Source: Chitinispirillales bacterium
Lineage (GTDB): Bacteria > Fibrobacterota > Chitinivibrionia > Chitinivibrionales > Chitinivibrionaceae
NCBI GenBank assembly: GCA_031254455.1
Contig: JAIRUI010000076.1
Span: 1 to 40,341 of the forward strand
Direction of reading: 5' to 3'
Length of the DNA: 40,341 bases
Shown here: positions 6,995-16,707 of the stretch, piece after piece
Layout: the number at the start of each line of letters is the position of its first letter
Numbering within the stretch: position 1 is the first letter of the stretch
Program-made: the position numbers and the translations under genes
Notes under the pieces: model-generated
Told to the model about the DNA's origin: nothing
The model's input: only the letters and a program-made list of their open reading frames with translations
Databases searched by the model: none

Positions 6995-8422
6995 TTATTT
7001 TTCAAACGATTCCGAAAATTCATACAAATAATCCGCTCCCATAATTCTTAAATCTATTAAAGCGGAATTATATCGCAAAACCGCAGATAAATAAACCAAT
7101 CCGCTTTGACGAAACCGCTGTTCGAAAATATCCATTTCCATTTGTGAAATTAAGCCGTCGCTAAAACGATTTTGCGCCAAAACAAGCGCTTTTTGCGATG
7201 CGTCAAGAATTTTTTTGCTTTCTTCTACTTTTGCATATTCTTCGTTAATCGCCTCAAAGTTTGATTTCAGTTGAATAAGCAGCTGTTCTTTTTTATTCTC
7301 GTAATTGTGCTTTGCTATTTTCAAATCGTACTCGCTCTGCTTGACTTTCAACCTGCGCCGTCCGAATGTTGTAATATCGTAAGAAATTCCCAAATAAAGT
7401 TTTCTGTCGGGTTCAAAAGAAAAATCGTCGAATTTATTAAGGTTATCAAATTGTGCGACTTTATTTAACGATATTCCTCCGTAAATAATCGGGTAATAGT
7501 CGTCTTTTGCCATCGCTGCGCGTATTTCAGCCAAATCGACTTCATTAGCCAAAAGTCTTAGGTCTTTATTCTCTTCAAGAAAATGTTGTTGCAAAACGTC
7601 ATAATCAAATCTATATCCGGAAATTGAAAGCGTGTCGCTTAAAGTTATAGAATCGGAATTTGAAATTCCCGCCGACAGTGCGATTGTATGATAAATTTCA
7701 CGGTTATGCCTTTGACTTTCGGCGAGTCGAATTGCAGACGACGAAAAGTCAACAAAACTGTTAAGCGTGTCAATCTCTGATAAGATATGCGAATTGAAAA
7801 GAAGAACCGTCTGATTATGGCGGCTTTCGGCAATATCGCGGCTTTGTTTTTCAATTAACGTTTGTTCTTTAGCGATAAGCGCACTATAATATAATTTAGT
7901 CATATCCGCCTTTACTTTCATACGTACATCCTGCCAGTAACAAATTAAAGCTCGTCCTTGAATTCGCGCGTAGTTTATTGAATGGCGAAATTTATTTTGC
8001 GCAAAAAAAGTTTGGCGTAAATCAATCCCGCCGGAAATCGTGTTTCGCGGAGTAATCTCGGAAAACCCGCTTATTAAATAATCAAGCATGCCGGTTATTA
8101 AAGTGTCGCCTGCTTTATATGGAAAATTTCCTGCAATTTCTTTTTTATAAAATTCCGTAAAAGAGGCGGGACTTTCATCCGTTATTTTCGCCATGGAATT
8201 ATAAGGAGTGATTGCGTAATTGTAATTTCCGGTAAATGTTACGGCGGGTAATAGATGCCTTTTAGACTCGTCCACGAATTCTTTGTTTTTTTCAATTTGA
8301 AGGTCGGCGATAGAAAGTAAATGCGAATGCTTGTAAGCGGAATCTACAAGTTCGTTGAGCGAATAATCGGCTGCAAACGCCGCAGACGATAAGATTAAAA
8401 TTATCAAGATAACACAAAACAT
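6995..8422 (-). CDS. TolC-family outer membrane efflux protein
   Basis: The 475-residue product has a cleavable signal peptide (MFCVILIILILSSAAFA) and the two-fold repeated, long alpha-helical coiled-coil layout of outer membrane efflux proteins. Typical traces are KLYYSALIAKEQ with a long helical stretch in the first half and ENKKEQLLIQLKSNFEAINEEYAKV...NRFSDGLISQMEMDIFEQ in the second. TolC homologues form trimeric barrels with a periplasmic tunnel, used by RND/ABC efflux pumps or type I secretion. No membrane-fusion or pump gene is adjacent, so the partner is unknown. The start is preceded by GAAAAGG. Confidence 0.88.
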   Translation of the reverse strand: MFCVILIILILSSAAFAADYSLNELVDSAYKHSHLLSIADLQIEKNKEFVDESKRHLLPAVTFTGNYNYAITPYNSMAKITDESPASFTEFYKKEIAGNFPYKAGDTLITGMLDYLISGFSEITPRNTISGGIDLRQTFFAQNKFRHSINYARIQGRALICYWQDVRMKVKADMTKLYYSALIAKEQTLIEKQSRDIAESRHNQTVLLFNSHILSEIDTLNSFVDFSSSAIRLAESQRHNREIYHTIALSAGISNSDSITLSDTLSISGYRFDYDVLQQHFLEENKDLRLLANEVDLAEIRAAMAKDDYYPIIYGGISLNKVAQFDNLNKFDDFSFEPDRKLYLGISYDITTFGRRRLKVKQSEYDLKIAKHNYENKKEQLLIQLKSNFEAINEEYAKVEESKKILDASQKALVLAQNRFSDGLISQMEMDIFEQRFRQSGLVYLSAVLRYNSALIDLRIMGADYLYEFSESFEK

Positions 8423-8609
8423 AAATTACCTTTTCGGTTCGAATGCTACATTAATAAAATACTTTAATCCGTGATCCGCAAAGAAGAATTACAAACGAAC
8501 GTTTCTATATTTTTTGTGGATTTTAATCTTTAATTTATGTAAAATACTTTAAAAAATATTATTTTCTTCAAATTAAAGTCGTCAACCATAATAATTATAG
8601 GAGTTGTTT

Positions 8610-11096
8610 ATGGCAGAATACGGAAAGTTTAACGAAAAAGATGAGTTTGAAATTTTTAACCCGCGCACCCCCGAACCTTGGCTCCATTACCTGATTCGTC
8701 CAAACCAGCCGGGAACACAAACTTTTTGTTCGGGAGTAAGTTATACCGGCGGCGGATTTGACATACGCGGCACTCACGAAAACACTTTCGTTGATACGCA
8801 ATTGCATCTCAACGACGCCGATAACAAAGGACGTTATTGTTATATAGTCGATGCAAAAACCCGTGATTTTTTTACGACCACATGGCAGCCGGTCAAAAAA
8901 GACGGACAAAAATTCAAAACGACGCTTGGGTTCGGATATATTAAATTTGATTCAGAATATAAAGGAATTAGAACCGAAGAAACGATGTTTGTTCCGAAAG
9001 AATTTGACGGATGGATACAAAATATTATCGTAGAAAATACGACAAACGAGACGAAAGAACTCGAAATTTATCCGTTTATTCCGATTCATATGGGTGACGC
9101 GCTGATTCGTCTGCTTGCCGGAGATAACGACGGATTTTTCGGCGGTGCAAATTGGGACAAGGACTTAAACGCGATAGTTTTTCGAAGGAATCACGGAACA
9201 AGCGTAGGCGATAACAAAACTGAAATTAACGGAATGCTTGGAAACGTAGCGGCGTTTGTTTCCACGCTCAACGACGAAAATACCGAGTACGAAACGGACG
9301 AAGAGCGTTTTACGGGCGACAGATTCCATTCGCTTGCCGATCCGTTGAGAATCATTGACGCAAAGCCGCTTTCAAATACTAATCAGGCGTATTTGCGCAG
9401 GACTTGCGGAGTTTTTCGCAATAAAATTACGCTGAAAGCGGGCGAGAAAACGGAATTTGCGGTTGCACTGATAGCAAGTTCTACCAAAGATTACTATTTG
9501 AACGGGAAAAAATATCTCAAAAATGCGATTAAAACGGTGAAAAACGTTCAAAACCGCGAGACTATGCTTGGCGAAGTAAAAAAATGGTGGGACGATATGA
9601 TGTCGCAATTTACAGTTTCTACTCCCAATGCAAAAATAAACCGCGCTTTTAAGTGGCTGCAATATCAGTGCCGTGTCGTGTATATTCTAAACAGGATGAA
9701 ATCGCGCTATCACACGGGATACGAATACGGATGGGGTTTTCGCGATATTTTGCAGGATGTCAACTTCAATCTTCCATATTCGCCCCAAACCGTGAAATCG
9801 TCTCTCAAACACATCGCTACGCAAATGTTTTCGACTGGAATTTCGTATCATAATTTCTTTATCGACCAACCGGGAAACCGCAATATTCAGGCATCGGACG
9901 ACCCGATTTGGTTTCCTGCGGCGATTATTAAATATGTTAAGGAAACGGGAGATTTCGCATTTTTAGACGAAAAGGTCGCTTACGCAGAAGTCTATGAAAA
10001 AGAAGGTGAAATTTACGGTACGATTTTGGAACATGTTCATAAAGCGATCGACCGTGTTTGGACCGATAGAAGCGACCGCGATTTGCCGTATATGAAGGAC
10101 TGCGATTGGAACGACGACTTGAACGAGTTGCGTACGGGCGGCGAATGGAATAAGGACGTTGAAAGCGTTATGGTAGCGCAGCAGTTGCATAAGGCGTTGA
10201 TTGACGCGGCGAATTTACTTAAAGCGGCGAATAGAGATATCGCGCTTGCCGACGAATATGTTTCACGGGCGAAAAAAGTATATGCCGCTCTTGAGAAATA
10301 TGCGATAGACAAAGAGGGATATTATATTCGTGCGTTATCGCGGGTCGCCGGTAAAAAGGATTTGGGAAGAAGCGAAAATTTTGAGGCGAAGATTTTTCTT
10401 GAGCCGCAGGCGTTTGGAATTAACTGCGAAACCGCCGATGAAAACCGTGCCAAAGTCGTAATTAAAAAAGTTGAAGAGTATTTGGACAGCGAATTTGGCG
10501 CACAAATTTGTTTTCCGGTTTATAACGGACTCGCTCAGCGCGAGGAATTGCCGGGCAGGACTTGGAATATAGAAAAAGAGCCGCCGGCGATGAAAGAAAA
10601 CGGTTCAATTTTTATGCATCTGAACGCTTGGCTTGTGCAGAGTTATGCTATTTTGAATCGTGGAGAAGACGCCGCTAAATATTACGAAAAATGCCTGCCG
10701 GAAAATTTGGCAAGCGACCAAGACCGCTACAAAAGCGAGCCGTATGTTTATCCGGAATATGTTCGCGGACGCGGCGGAATCGGTTTTGGACAGGGCGGGC
10801 ACACTTGGCTTACCGGAACCGCTCCGACAATGCATCAATCGCTTACCGAATGGATTCTGGGTTTGCAGCCGAACTACGACGGGCTTAAAATAAATCCGAA
10901 AATTTCAAAGAATTGGAAAGAATTTTCGGCAAAACGGAACTTTCGCGGGGCGGTTTATGAAATCGTGGTAAAAAACCCAAACGGCGTCGAGTATGGAGTT
11001 AAGTCGATTATCGTCGACGGGAAAGAAATTCCGAAAGACATAATTAAACCGCACGGCGACGGAAAGACGCATAAAGTCGAAGTAATTATGGGGTAG
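8610..11096 (+). CDS. GH94 disaccharide phosphorylase, cellobiose-phosphorylase-like
   Basis: The product has 828 residues, typical of GH94. These cytosolic enzymes split beta-linked disaccharides or oligosaccharides with phosphate, saving ATP: cellobiose phosphorylase gives glucose-1-phosphate and glucose. Seen are an N-terminal beta-sandwich region, the (alpha/alpha)6 barrel with YGWGFRDILQD, the DWND motif at about residues 499-502 that carries the general acid in the family, and the C-terminal GGHTWLTGTAPTMHQSLTEW plus ILGLQPNYDGLKINP. Substrate (cellobiose, cellodextrin, laminaribiose or chitobiose) cannot be fixed from motifs alone. The ATG at 8610 is preferred over the in-frame TTG at 8604 because AGGAG sits 6 nt before it. 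Single-gene unit with its own terminator. Confidence 0.88.
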   Translation: MAEYGKFNEKDEFEIFNPRTPEPWLHYLIRPNQPGTQTFCSGVSYTGGGFDIRGTHENTFVDTQLHLNDADNKGRYCYIVDAKTRDFFTTTWQPVKKDGQKFKTTLGFGYIKFDSEYKGIRTEETMFVPKEFDGWIQNIIVENTTNETKELEIYPFIPIHMGDALIRLLAGDNDGFFGGANWDKDLNAIVFRRNHGTSVGDNKTEINGMLGNVAAFVSTLNDENTEYETDEERFTGDRFHSLADPLRIIDAKPLSNTNQAYLRRTCGVFRNKITLKAGEKTEFAVALIASSTKDYYLNGKKYLKNAIKTVKNVQNRETMLGEVKKWWDDMMSQFTVSTPNAKINRAFKWLQYQCRVVYILNRMKSRYHTGYEYGWGFRDILQDVNFNLPYSPQTVKSSLKHIATQMFSTGISYHNFFIDQPGNRNIQASDDPIWFPAAIIKYVKETGDFAFLDEKVAYAEVYEKEGEIYGTILEHVHKAIDRVWTDRSDRDLPYMKDCDWNDDLNELRTGGEWNKDVESVMVAQQLHKALIDAANLLKAANRDIALADEYVSRAKKVYAALEKYAIDKEGYYIRALSRVAGKKDLGRSENFEAKIFLEPQAFGINCETADENRAKVVIKKVEEYLDSEFGAQICFPVYNGLAQREELPGRTWNIEKEPPAMKENGSIFMHLNAWLVQSYAILNRGEDAAKYYEKCLPENLASDQDRYKSEPYVYPEYVRGRGGIGFGQGGHTWLTGTAPTMHQSLTEWILGLQPNYDGLKINPKISKNWKEFSAKRNFRGAVYEIVVKNPNGVEYGVKSIIVDGKEIPKDIIKPHGDGKTHKVEVIMG

Positions 11097-11104
11097 TTTT
11101 GAGG

Positions 11105-11127
11105 AGGCGGGTTTTCCCGCCTTTTTT
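11105..11127 (+). terminator. Rho-independent terminator of the GH94 gene
   Basis: AGGCGGG pairs with CCCGCCT around a TTTT loop, followed by a run of T (11122-11127). It lies 8 nt after the stop codon. Confidence 0.92.
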
Positions 11128-11216
11128 ATAGAATCAGGAAATCTATCATATTTATAATAAATAATTTCATTTTTATTCGTTCTGTTCTATAAGTGTGGGC
11201 ACACTGTAAAACTTCT

Positions 11217-12482
11217 TTAAAATTCTTCATAAATTCGCTTAATTTCTTTGATTTGCGATTTTAGTTTTTCAAGCCGTTCTCCGGTTAATTTTGGCGCCGC
11301 TATCATGCGTTTGCTAAGCGGATTCATCCAAGTTCCGTTTGCCTGCTTAAATCCTAAATGCAAATGCGGTCCGTTGCTCAATCCCGTGTTCCCGGAAAGT
11401 CCTATCGCTTGCCGCGCTTTTACATAAGCGCCTTCCCCTATATTTCGTTTATTTAAATGAAGATAATAGGAAGTTGTGTTGTCTTTGTGTTTTATCGCGA
11501 TTTGATTCCCCGACATTTTGTCGTATTTTGAAATAACGACTTTACCTTCCGCTACCGCGTAAACGGGGGTGCCGACTTTCGCTCTATAATCTATGCCTGC
11601 GTGAAAAGACGCTTTTCCTGTAACGGGATGTCGGCGATTGCCGTACGGCGACGTAATGTGTGTTTTATCAAGCGGGTAACGAAGTCCCGAATAAATAAGC
11701 GCTTCGCCGTCTTCGGTGTAATGCGCGTTGTAAGAACTGCTTTTATCCCCGTCAAAATATCTGTATCCTTTATGCTCTTTCGCTCTGACGCCCGAATAAG
11801 AAACGAAAAGTACGTTTGTTTTATCGTCAAGAATCCGTTCTATGACGCCGTTTTCTTGAGTCGTATCGTAATAGACGACTTCTTCAAGCAATAGTTCAAA
11901 CTTATCGCCTATTCTTGCGTCCGTTCTGAAAGATATTTTACATTCCAAAACGTTTGTCGCAATTCCTACGATGTGCGGCGCAAGCCCCATGCTGCGAAAT
12001 TCCGTGTCTAAAGTAGGCGAATTAAGAGTTCCTTTAATCAATCTGTGGCGAACTTTACTCGGTTTTTCGTCTAAGACGTAAGCCGCATAGGACGTGTCGT
12101 TTTCATAAAGAATTTTTATTCTATGCGTAGTTATTTTGTCTTGAAAATATATAAATTCCAGAATCTGCGTCGTATCCGAATTATATACCGCCGCAAATTT
12201 TTCTCCGGTTTTCAACGTTGTGAAATCGGCTTCGTTTGCCAGACTGTAAAGTATTTTCAAGCGGATTTTTCGGTCGATTTTGAGGCGTTCCATTAAATTG
12301 AACGGACCTTCTCCTTTACGAATCGTGTCTTCTATTGTCACAATCGTATCTTCTATAGTTGTTTTCATAACATGAAAATCTCGGTTAATTTCAACGGAAT
12401 CTTTCGTATGTTCTTTTTTGCATCCGAAAAAAAACGCGATTGTTATAACGACCATGACTTTATAAAGATTTATTTTTATCAA
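11217..12482 (-). CDS. M23-family peptidoglycan endopeptidase, lipoprotein
   Basis: This 421-residue protein has a lipoprotein signal ending FFFGC (Cys21), a roughly 250-residue N-terminal region of unknown fold, and a C-terminal LytM/M23 zinc peptidase domain. The zinc site is visible as HAGIDY (HxxxD) and GPHLHLGF (HxH). Family members cut peptide cross-links or activate amidases during wall growth and division. All metal ligands are present, so the enzyme should be active rather than a degenerate EnvC/NlpD type. The start is a TTG at 12482. An internal ATG at 12455 would remove the basic n-region of the signal peptide, so I prefer the TTG, though no good Shine-Dalgarno is seen. Divergent from the antiporter gene. 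Confidence 0.85.
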   Translation of the reverse strand: MIKINLYKVMVVITIAFFFGCKKEHTKDSVEINRDFHVMKTTIEDTIVTIEDTIRKGEGPFNLMERLKIDRKIRLKILYSLANEADFTTLKTGEKFAAVYNSDTTQILEFIYFQDKITTHRIKILYENDTSYAAYVLDEKPSKVRHRLIKGTLNSPTLDTEFRSMGLAPHIVGIATNVLECKISFRTDARIGDKFELLLEEVVYYDTTQENGVIERILDDKTNVLFVSYSGVRAKEHKGYRYFDGDKSSSYNAHYTEDGEALIYSGLRYPLDKTHITSPYGNRRHPVTGKASFHAGIDYRAKVGTPVYAVAEGKVVISKYDKMSGNQIAIKHKDNTTSYYLHLNKRNIGEGAYVKARQAIGLSGNTGLSNGPHLHLGFKQANGTWMNPLSKRMIAAPKLTGERLEKLKSQIKEIKRIYEEF

Positions 12483-12498
12483 AAAAATTTCTCAATTA

Positions 12499-12527
12499 TT
12501 AAACAATTGTTAAACGGAATATTAAAC
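12499..12527. promoter_or_regulatory. Phased TTAAAC direct repeats between divergent genes
   Basis: TTAAAC occurs at 12499, 12510 and 12522, spaced 11 and 12 nt, about one helical turn. The first two overlap the palindrome AACAATTGTT (12502-12511). The site lies between the divergent M23 lipoprotein and antiporter genes. An operator is possible, but the region is very A/T-rich. Confidence 0.25.
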
Positions 12528-12615
12528 AAAGATTTTACAAAATACGTTTTGCGCAACATTTTAGACATTTATTATTTTCATGCATAGTTAAATTTTTTAT
12601 ATTTCGGATAAAATT

Positions 12616-14643
12616 ATGAACTCACCTATTATACAGGAACCTATTTTTGTTTTTACAATCGTGATGGCTGTAATATTTTTGTCGCCGTATGTTATGCGCC
12701 TTATGAGGCTTCCAGAAATCGCCGGTGTTATATTTTTTGGAATAATTTTAGGTCCCGACTGCTTAAACGTTCTTGAGCGGGATACCGGAATTTTACTTTT
12801 CGGAACTGTCGGAATTATTTATATAATGTTTTATTCGGGTCTTGAGATTGACTTAAAAGATTTCAAAAAGAAAAAAGACAAAAGCATAGCGTTCGGACTT
12901 TTGACGTTTATTATTCCAATGTCGGCAGGGTTTTTAGCAGGACATTTTTTATTAAAATTTGATTTAACTACGTCGATTCTTTTTGGGAGTATCTTTTCGT
13001 CGCACACTCTTTTGACTTATCCCGCCGCCGGAAAACTCGGCGTAAAAGACAACGAAGCCGTCGTCGTGACGGTTGGCGGAACGCTTATTACGAATTCAAT
13101 TTCGATGTTAATTCTCGCAGTAATTTCAAGTAAAGCTTTGAACGTCGGCGAATCGTGGTATAATGCGCCGCTTTTGTTTGTCTCGTTTTCGCTTTTAGTC
13201 GTAATTCTTGTCCCGAAATTCTCACGATGGTTTTTCAGGATAGCCGAAAGCGAAAGTTACACTCAATATATTTTTATAATAACTATTTTATTTGCGGTGG
13301 CGTCGGTCGGGAAATTGCTTGGAATTGAGCCGATTATAGGAGCCTTTTTGGCAGGTTTGGCGGTAAACACTCTAATTCCTGCAAATTCTATTTTGATGAA
13401 CAGGATAGGTTTTATAGGGAATACGCTTTTTGTTCCGTTTTTTTTGATGTATGTTGGAATGCTGACAAACTTAAAACTTCTTTTTGGCGGCTGGAAAACG
13501 ATAGGAATGGCGTTTTTGATGTTTGTTCTCGCCGTTCCTACGAAATATTTCGCCGCATATTTTACGCAGAAATTTTTTAAATATTCCAAAAATCAAAGGG
13601 ATTTGATTTTTGGGTTAAGCAATACGCAGGCGGCGAACACTTTGGCTGCGGTGTTTGTAGGCGTTAAAATAGGATTGTTTACGCCGGTTTTACTTGATGC
13701 GTCAATCCTGCTTATGCTTGTTACCTGCATAATAAGTGCGATTTTCACAGAAAAAGCGGCAAAAGCCATATCGTCCGAAAAAAAAGAGTCGTACAAGGAT
13801 GAAGATATAGAAAATAACGGAACGATACAGGAAAAAATATTATTACTGTTGTCAAATCCTAAAACCGTTACAAAATTAGTCGATTTATCAATAATGATGA
13901 AAAATCCGAAAAACGAAAATCCGATTTTTCCGTTAAATTTGGTTGTTGACGGTAATGACGTCAAAGAAGGAATAGAAAAAAAACAAAAATTACTTGAGCA
14001 AGCGCAAACTCATGCGTCCGGAACTAATCAACTTACCCATTTGATTACCAGAGTCGATGTAAATGTCGCGTCGGGCGTAAAACTTGTTTCAAAAGAATTT
14101 TCAATTACGCATATAATTTTGGGATGGAATAGTTCGCAAGTCGGCGCTCCAAAAATTTTCGGAACGGTTTTGGATCATATTTTGTCTGTCAGTGAAAACA
14201 TTATCGTCTCTGTAAAAAGCGTCGTCGATTGGCATGTCATCGAACGGACTATACTTTTTATTTCTCCGAACGCATTGATTGAATATAATTTCTTGCTGGT
14301 AATATTACCTATTTTACGAGTTGCAAGTTCGCTTAAAACGAAAATAATTCTTTACGGTTCAAGGCTGCAGTATGAAGAAGTCGTAGATATTAGCCGTAAG
14401 AATAATATAAATTTAGACATTGTTTTTGAGGAAAAAGTGAAAAGTCCGGTCAAATTCGCCAAAGAAACGATTCGTCAAAACGATTTTTCCGTAATAATTA
14501 ACGGAAGAAAAAATTCTTTGAGTTTCAGTGAAGAATATGAAAAAGTGCCAAGTCTCATAAACGGCAAATTACCGAAAGAAAATTTTATGGTCGTATATCC
14601 GCCGAAAAAAGAAAAAGAAGTTCGATATATTACAAATTACTGA
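12616..14643 (+). CDS. CPA2-family cation/proton antiporter with C-terminal USP-like region
   Basis: The 675-residue protein has about 12-13 membrane segments in residues 1-385 with the CPA2 (Na+/H+ exchanger, KefB/NapA-like) pattern: LPEIAGVIFFGIILGPDCL at helix 2, the IEPIIGAFLAGLAVN motif, and NTQAANTLAAVFVG near the end of the membrane part. Residues 390-675 are cytosolic and resemble tandem universal-stress-protein-like folds (ITHIILGWNSS, DFSVIINGRK) instead of the TrkA-N/TrkA-C domains of Kef channels. It should exchange Na+ or K+ for protons, governing pH or ion balance. No regulatory subunit is adjacent. The ion is uncertain. Confidence 0.85.
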   Translation: MNSPIIQEPIFVFTIVMAVIFLSPYVMRLMRLPEIAGVIFFGIILGPDCLNVLERDTGILLFGTVGIIYIMFYSGLEIDLKDFKKKKDKSIAFGLLTFIIPMSAGFLAGHFLLKFDLTTSILFGSIFSSHTLLTYPAAGKLGVKDNEAVVVTVGGTLITNSISMLILAVISSKALNVGESWYNAPLLFVSFSLLVVILVPKFSRWFFRIAESESYTQYIFIITILFAVASVGKLLGIEPIIGAFLAGLAVNTLIPANSILMNRIGFIGNTLFVPFFLMYVGMLTNLKLLFGGWKTIGMAFLMFVLAVPTKYFAAYFTQKFFKYSKNQRDLIFGLSNTQAANTLAAVFVGVKIGLFTPVLLDASILLMLVTCIISAIFTEKAAKAISSEKKESYKDEDIENNGTIQEKILLLLSNPKTVTKLVDLSIMMKNPKNENPIFPLNLVVDGNDVKEGIEKKQKLLEQAQTHASGTNQLTHLITRVDVNVASGVKLVSKEFSITHIILGWNSSQVGAPKIFGTVLDHILSVSENIIVSVKSVVDWHVIERTILFISPNALIEYNFLLVILPILRVASSLKTKIILYGSRLQYEEVVDISRKNNINLDIVFEEKVKSPVKFAKETIRQNDFSVIINGRKNSLSFSEEYEKVPSLINGKLPKENFMVVYPPKKEKEVRYITNY

Positions 14644-14678
14644 GAGATTTGCTTTTTCATATCGCCAAGTTTTATTTT

Positions 14679-14704
14679 TTTTCGTCTTAATATAATGACG
14701 AAAA
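14679..14704 (+). promoter_or_regulatory. TATAAT box inside a leader hairpin before the carboxyltransferase gene
   Basis: TTTTCGTC (14679-14686) and GACGAAAA (14697-14704) form an 8-bp inverted repeat around TTAATATAAT. The loop contains a perfect -10 hexamer TATAAT (14691-14696), 27 nt before the ATG, but no good -35 box is seen 17 nt upstream. It may be a promoter for 14723, or a short terminator for the antiporter transcript. Confidence 0.35.
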
Positions 14705-14722
14705 TAAAAAAGGAGAACATAT

Positions 14723-16645
14723 ATGTTCAAAAAACAAACGGAAAGTACGCTCCACAAAATACCGCTTCGCATTACCGACACTACTTTGCGCGACGCGCAC
14801 CAATCAATTTGGGCGACTAGAATGAGAACTAAAGATATTATGGGAATTATCGACACTATAGATAATGTCGGCTATTATTCGCTGGAATGTTGGGGCGGCG
14901 CGACTTTTGACGTATGTATGAGATTTTTACGGGAGGATCCGTGGGAACGTCTGAGACTTATTAAGGGGAGTGCGAAAAAAACGCCGCTTCAAATGTTGCT
15001 TCGAGGGCAAAATTTGGTCGGTTATCGTAATTATCCCGATGACGTCGTTGAAAAATTTATTCATCTTTCGGTAAAAAACGGAGTGGATATTTTTAGGGTT
15101 TTTGACGCGCTTAACGATTCCAGAAATCTTGAAGCTTCGATTAAAGCGATAAAAAAACATGACGCATACGCACAGGGAACTTTGGCTTACACTATTTCGC
15201 CGGCTCATACGATTGAAAAATATGTTTCCGACGCGAAAGAACAGGTACAAATGGGAATCGACTCGTTATGCATAAAAGACATGGCGGGGATTTTGTCGCC
15301 GATTTCTGCGGAAAAATTGGTAAAAGCTTTGGTAAAAGAAGTAAACATTCCCATTCAAATTCATACTCACAGTACAAGCGGTATGGGGATTTCCGCTTAC
15401 GTAGAAGGTGTTCGGGCGGGAGCCGGAGCAATTGACTGTTCGGTTTCAAGTATGGCTTTGAATACGGCTCAGCCGCCCGTAGAGACGCTTGTCGCTATTT
15501 TCAAGGAAACAAATTATGCGGCGGATCTTGATTTAAACGCCGTTTCCAAAACAGCGAATTATTTCAAAAATCTGTTTCCAAAAAGAACTCAGAAATCGTC
15601 TATGGAGGTAAATACGATTGACCCCGATATTTTAATTCATCAGATTCCTGGAGGTATGATTTCAAATTTTCGCTCCCAACTTACGCAGCAAAACGCACTT
15701 GATAAACTTGACGATGTTTTGAAAGAAGTAAGCGCTGTCCGCAAAGATTTCGGTTATCCGCCTTTAGTTACGCCTACAAGCCAAATTGTCGGTACGCAGG
15801 CGGTTCTGAACATTCTTTCCGGCGAAAGATACAAGATAGTGCCAAAAGAAATCAAAGATTACGTCAAAGGAATGTACGGCGACTCTCCCATAAAAATGGA
15901 AAGGGATTTCGTTAAAAAGATTTTGGGTGACGAAAAGCCGATTAAACATCGTCCGGCGGACGACATTAAGCCGGTTTTAGATAAAATTACAGACGAAATA
16001 GAACCGAAATTTATTACTCAAGACGAAGATATTTTGTCGTATGCCATATTCCCCGAAGTTGCTGCAGAATTCTTTAAATGGCGGGCAAAACCCGAAGATG
16101 AAAGAGAAATGATTCCAGCCGACGTGGAATTGCTTGACGGTATGGAAGCGTCTATGCCGAAAAAATCGTCCGGTTCCAAAGAAGAAATGGCGCCGCTTGC
16201 CCATAAAGACGATTATCAAGGAATAGGATATATTTTAAGCCAAAGTTCAGGTATGGTTTTTGATGAATTTTTGATTAAAAAGGGCGATTTCTCGCTACTT
16301 CTGAAAACGAGCGGGGCAAAAAGTTCACAAGACGTAAACGTAAAACCTGTCGAAAATACGGAACAGAAAGACGAAGCGTCCAAAATACCGTCGTCTCAAA
16401 ATAAAGATTACGTTTGGACGATAAATTCGCCTATTACGGGAACTTTTTATTGTGCACCAGGCCCCGGTAAACCCAAGTTTGTTGAAATAGGGCAGTCGAT
16501 AAATATGGGTGAGGTTGTTTGTACCGTGGAAGCGATGAAGCTGTTCAACGAGATAAAAACCGACAAAGACGGCGTTGTTGCGTCTGTTTTGGCAAAAGAC
16601 GGCGAAACGGTTCAAAAAGGTCAAGCGTTAATTGGAATGAAATAG
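14723..16645 (+). CDS. Biotin-dependent carboxyltransferase: oxaloacetate decarboxylase alpha / pyruvate carboxylase subunit B
   Basis: The 640-residue product joins a TIM-barrel carboxyltransferase to a biotin carrier. The N-terminal RITDTTLRDAHQS and the metal-binding HTHSTSGMG (in VNIPIQIHTHSTSGMG) mark the pyruvate/oxaloacetate carboxyltransferase family. A conserved helical domain follows (to about 470), then a 90-residue linker and a biotinyl domain with VEAMK (Lys606 biotinylated). It is either the alpha subunit of the Na+-pumping oxaloacetate decarboxylase or the B subunit of a two-part pyruvate carboxylase; the two share this architecture. No OadB/OadG nor biotin carboxylase gene is adjacent, so the choice stays open. 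AAGGAG precedes the ATG by 7 nt. Confidence 0.88.
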   Translation: MFKKQTESTLHKIPLRITDTTLRDAHQSIWATRMRTKDIMGIIDTIDNVGYYSLECWGGATFDVCMRFLREDPWERLRLIKGSAKKTPLQMLLRGQNLVGYRNYPDDVVEKFIHLSVKNGVDIFRVFDALNDSRNLEASIKAIKKHDAYAQGTLAYTISPAHTIEKYVSDAKEQVQMGIDSLCIKDMAGILSPISAEKLVKALVKEVNIPIQIHTHSTSGMGISAYVEGVRAGAGAIDCSVSSMALNTAQPPVETLVAIFKETNYAADLDLNAVSKTANYFKNLFPKRTQKSSMEVNTIDPDILIHQIPGGMISNFRSQLTQQNALDKLDDVLKEVSAVRKDFGYPPLVTPTSQIVGTQAVLNILSGERYKIVPKEIKDYVKGMYGDSPIKMERDFVKKILGDEKPIKHRPADDIKPVLDKITDEIEPKFITQDEDILSYAIFPEVAAEFFKWRAKPEDEREMIPADVELLDGMEASMPKKSSGSKEEMAPLAHKDDYQGIGYILSQSSGMVFDEFLIKKGDFSLLLKTSGAKSSQDVNVKPVENTEQKDEASKIPSSQNKDYVWTINSPITGTFYCAPGPGKPKFVEIGQSINMGEVVCTVEAMKLFNEIKTDKDGVVASVLAKDGETVQKGQALIGMK

Positions 16646-16680
16646 TTAAGAAAAATTATTTTGGTTAATTTGAGATTTAG

Positions 16681-16707
16681 GCGGTAATGTTTATTAGAAT
16701 TTACCGC
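16681..16707. terminator. Possible bidirectional terminator hairpin
   Basis: GCGGTAA (16681-16687) and TTACCGC (16701-16707) are a perfect 7-bp inverted repeat with a 13-nt loop, between convergent genes and overlapping the coaE stop codon. No clear T-run follows on either side, so termination is only suggested. Confidence 0.35.

Noticed and set aside
11192..11205. Hairpin AGTGT/ACACT as terminator of the M23 gene
   Set aside because: Only 5 pairs and no T-run on the minus strand.
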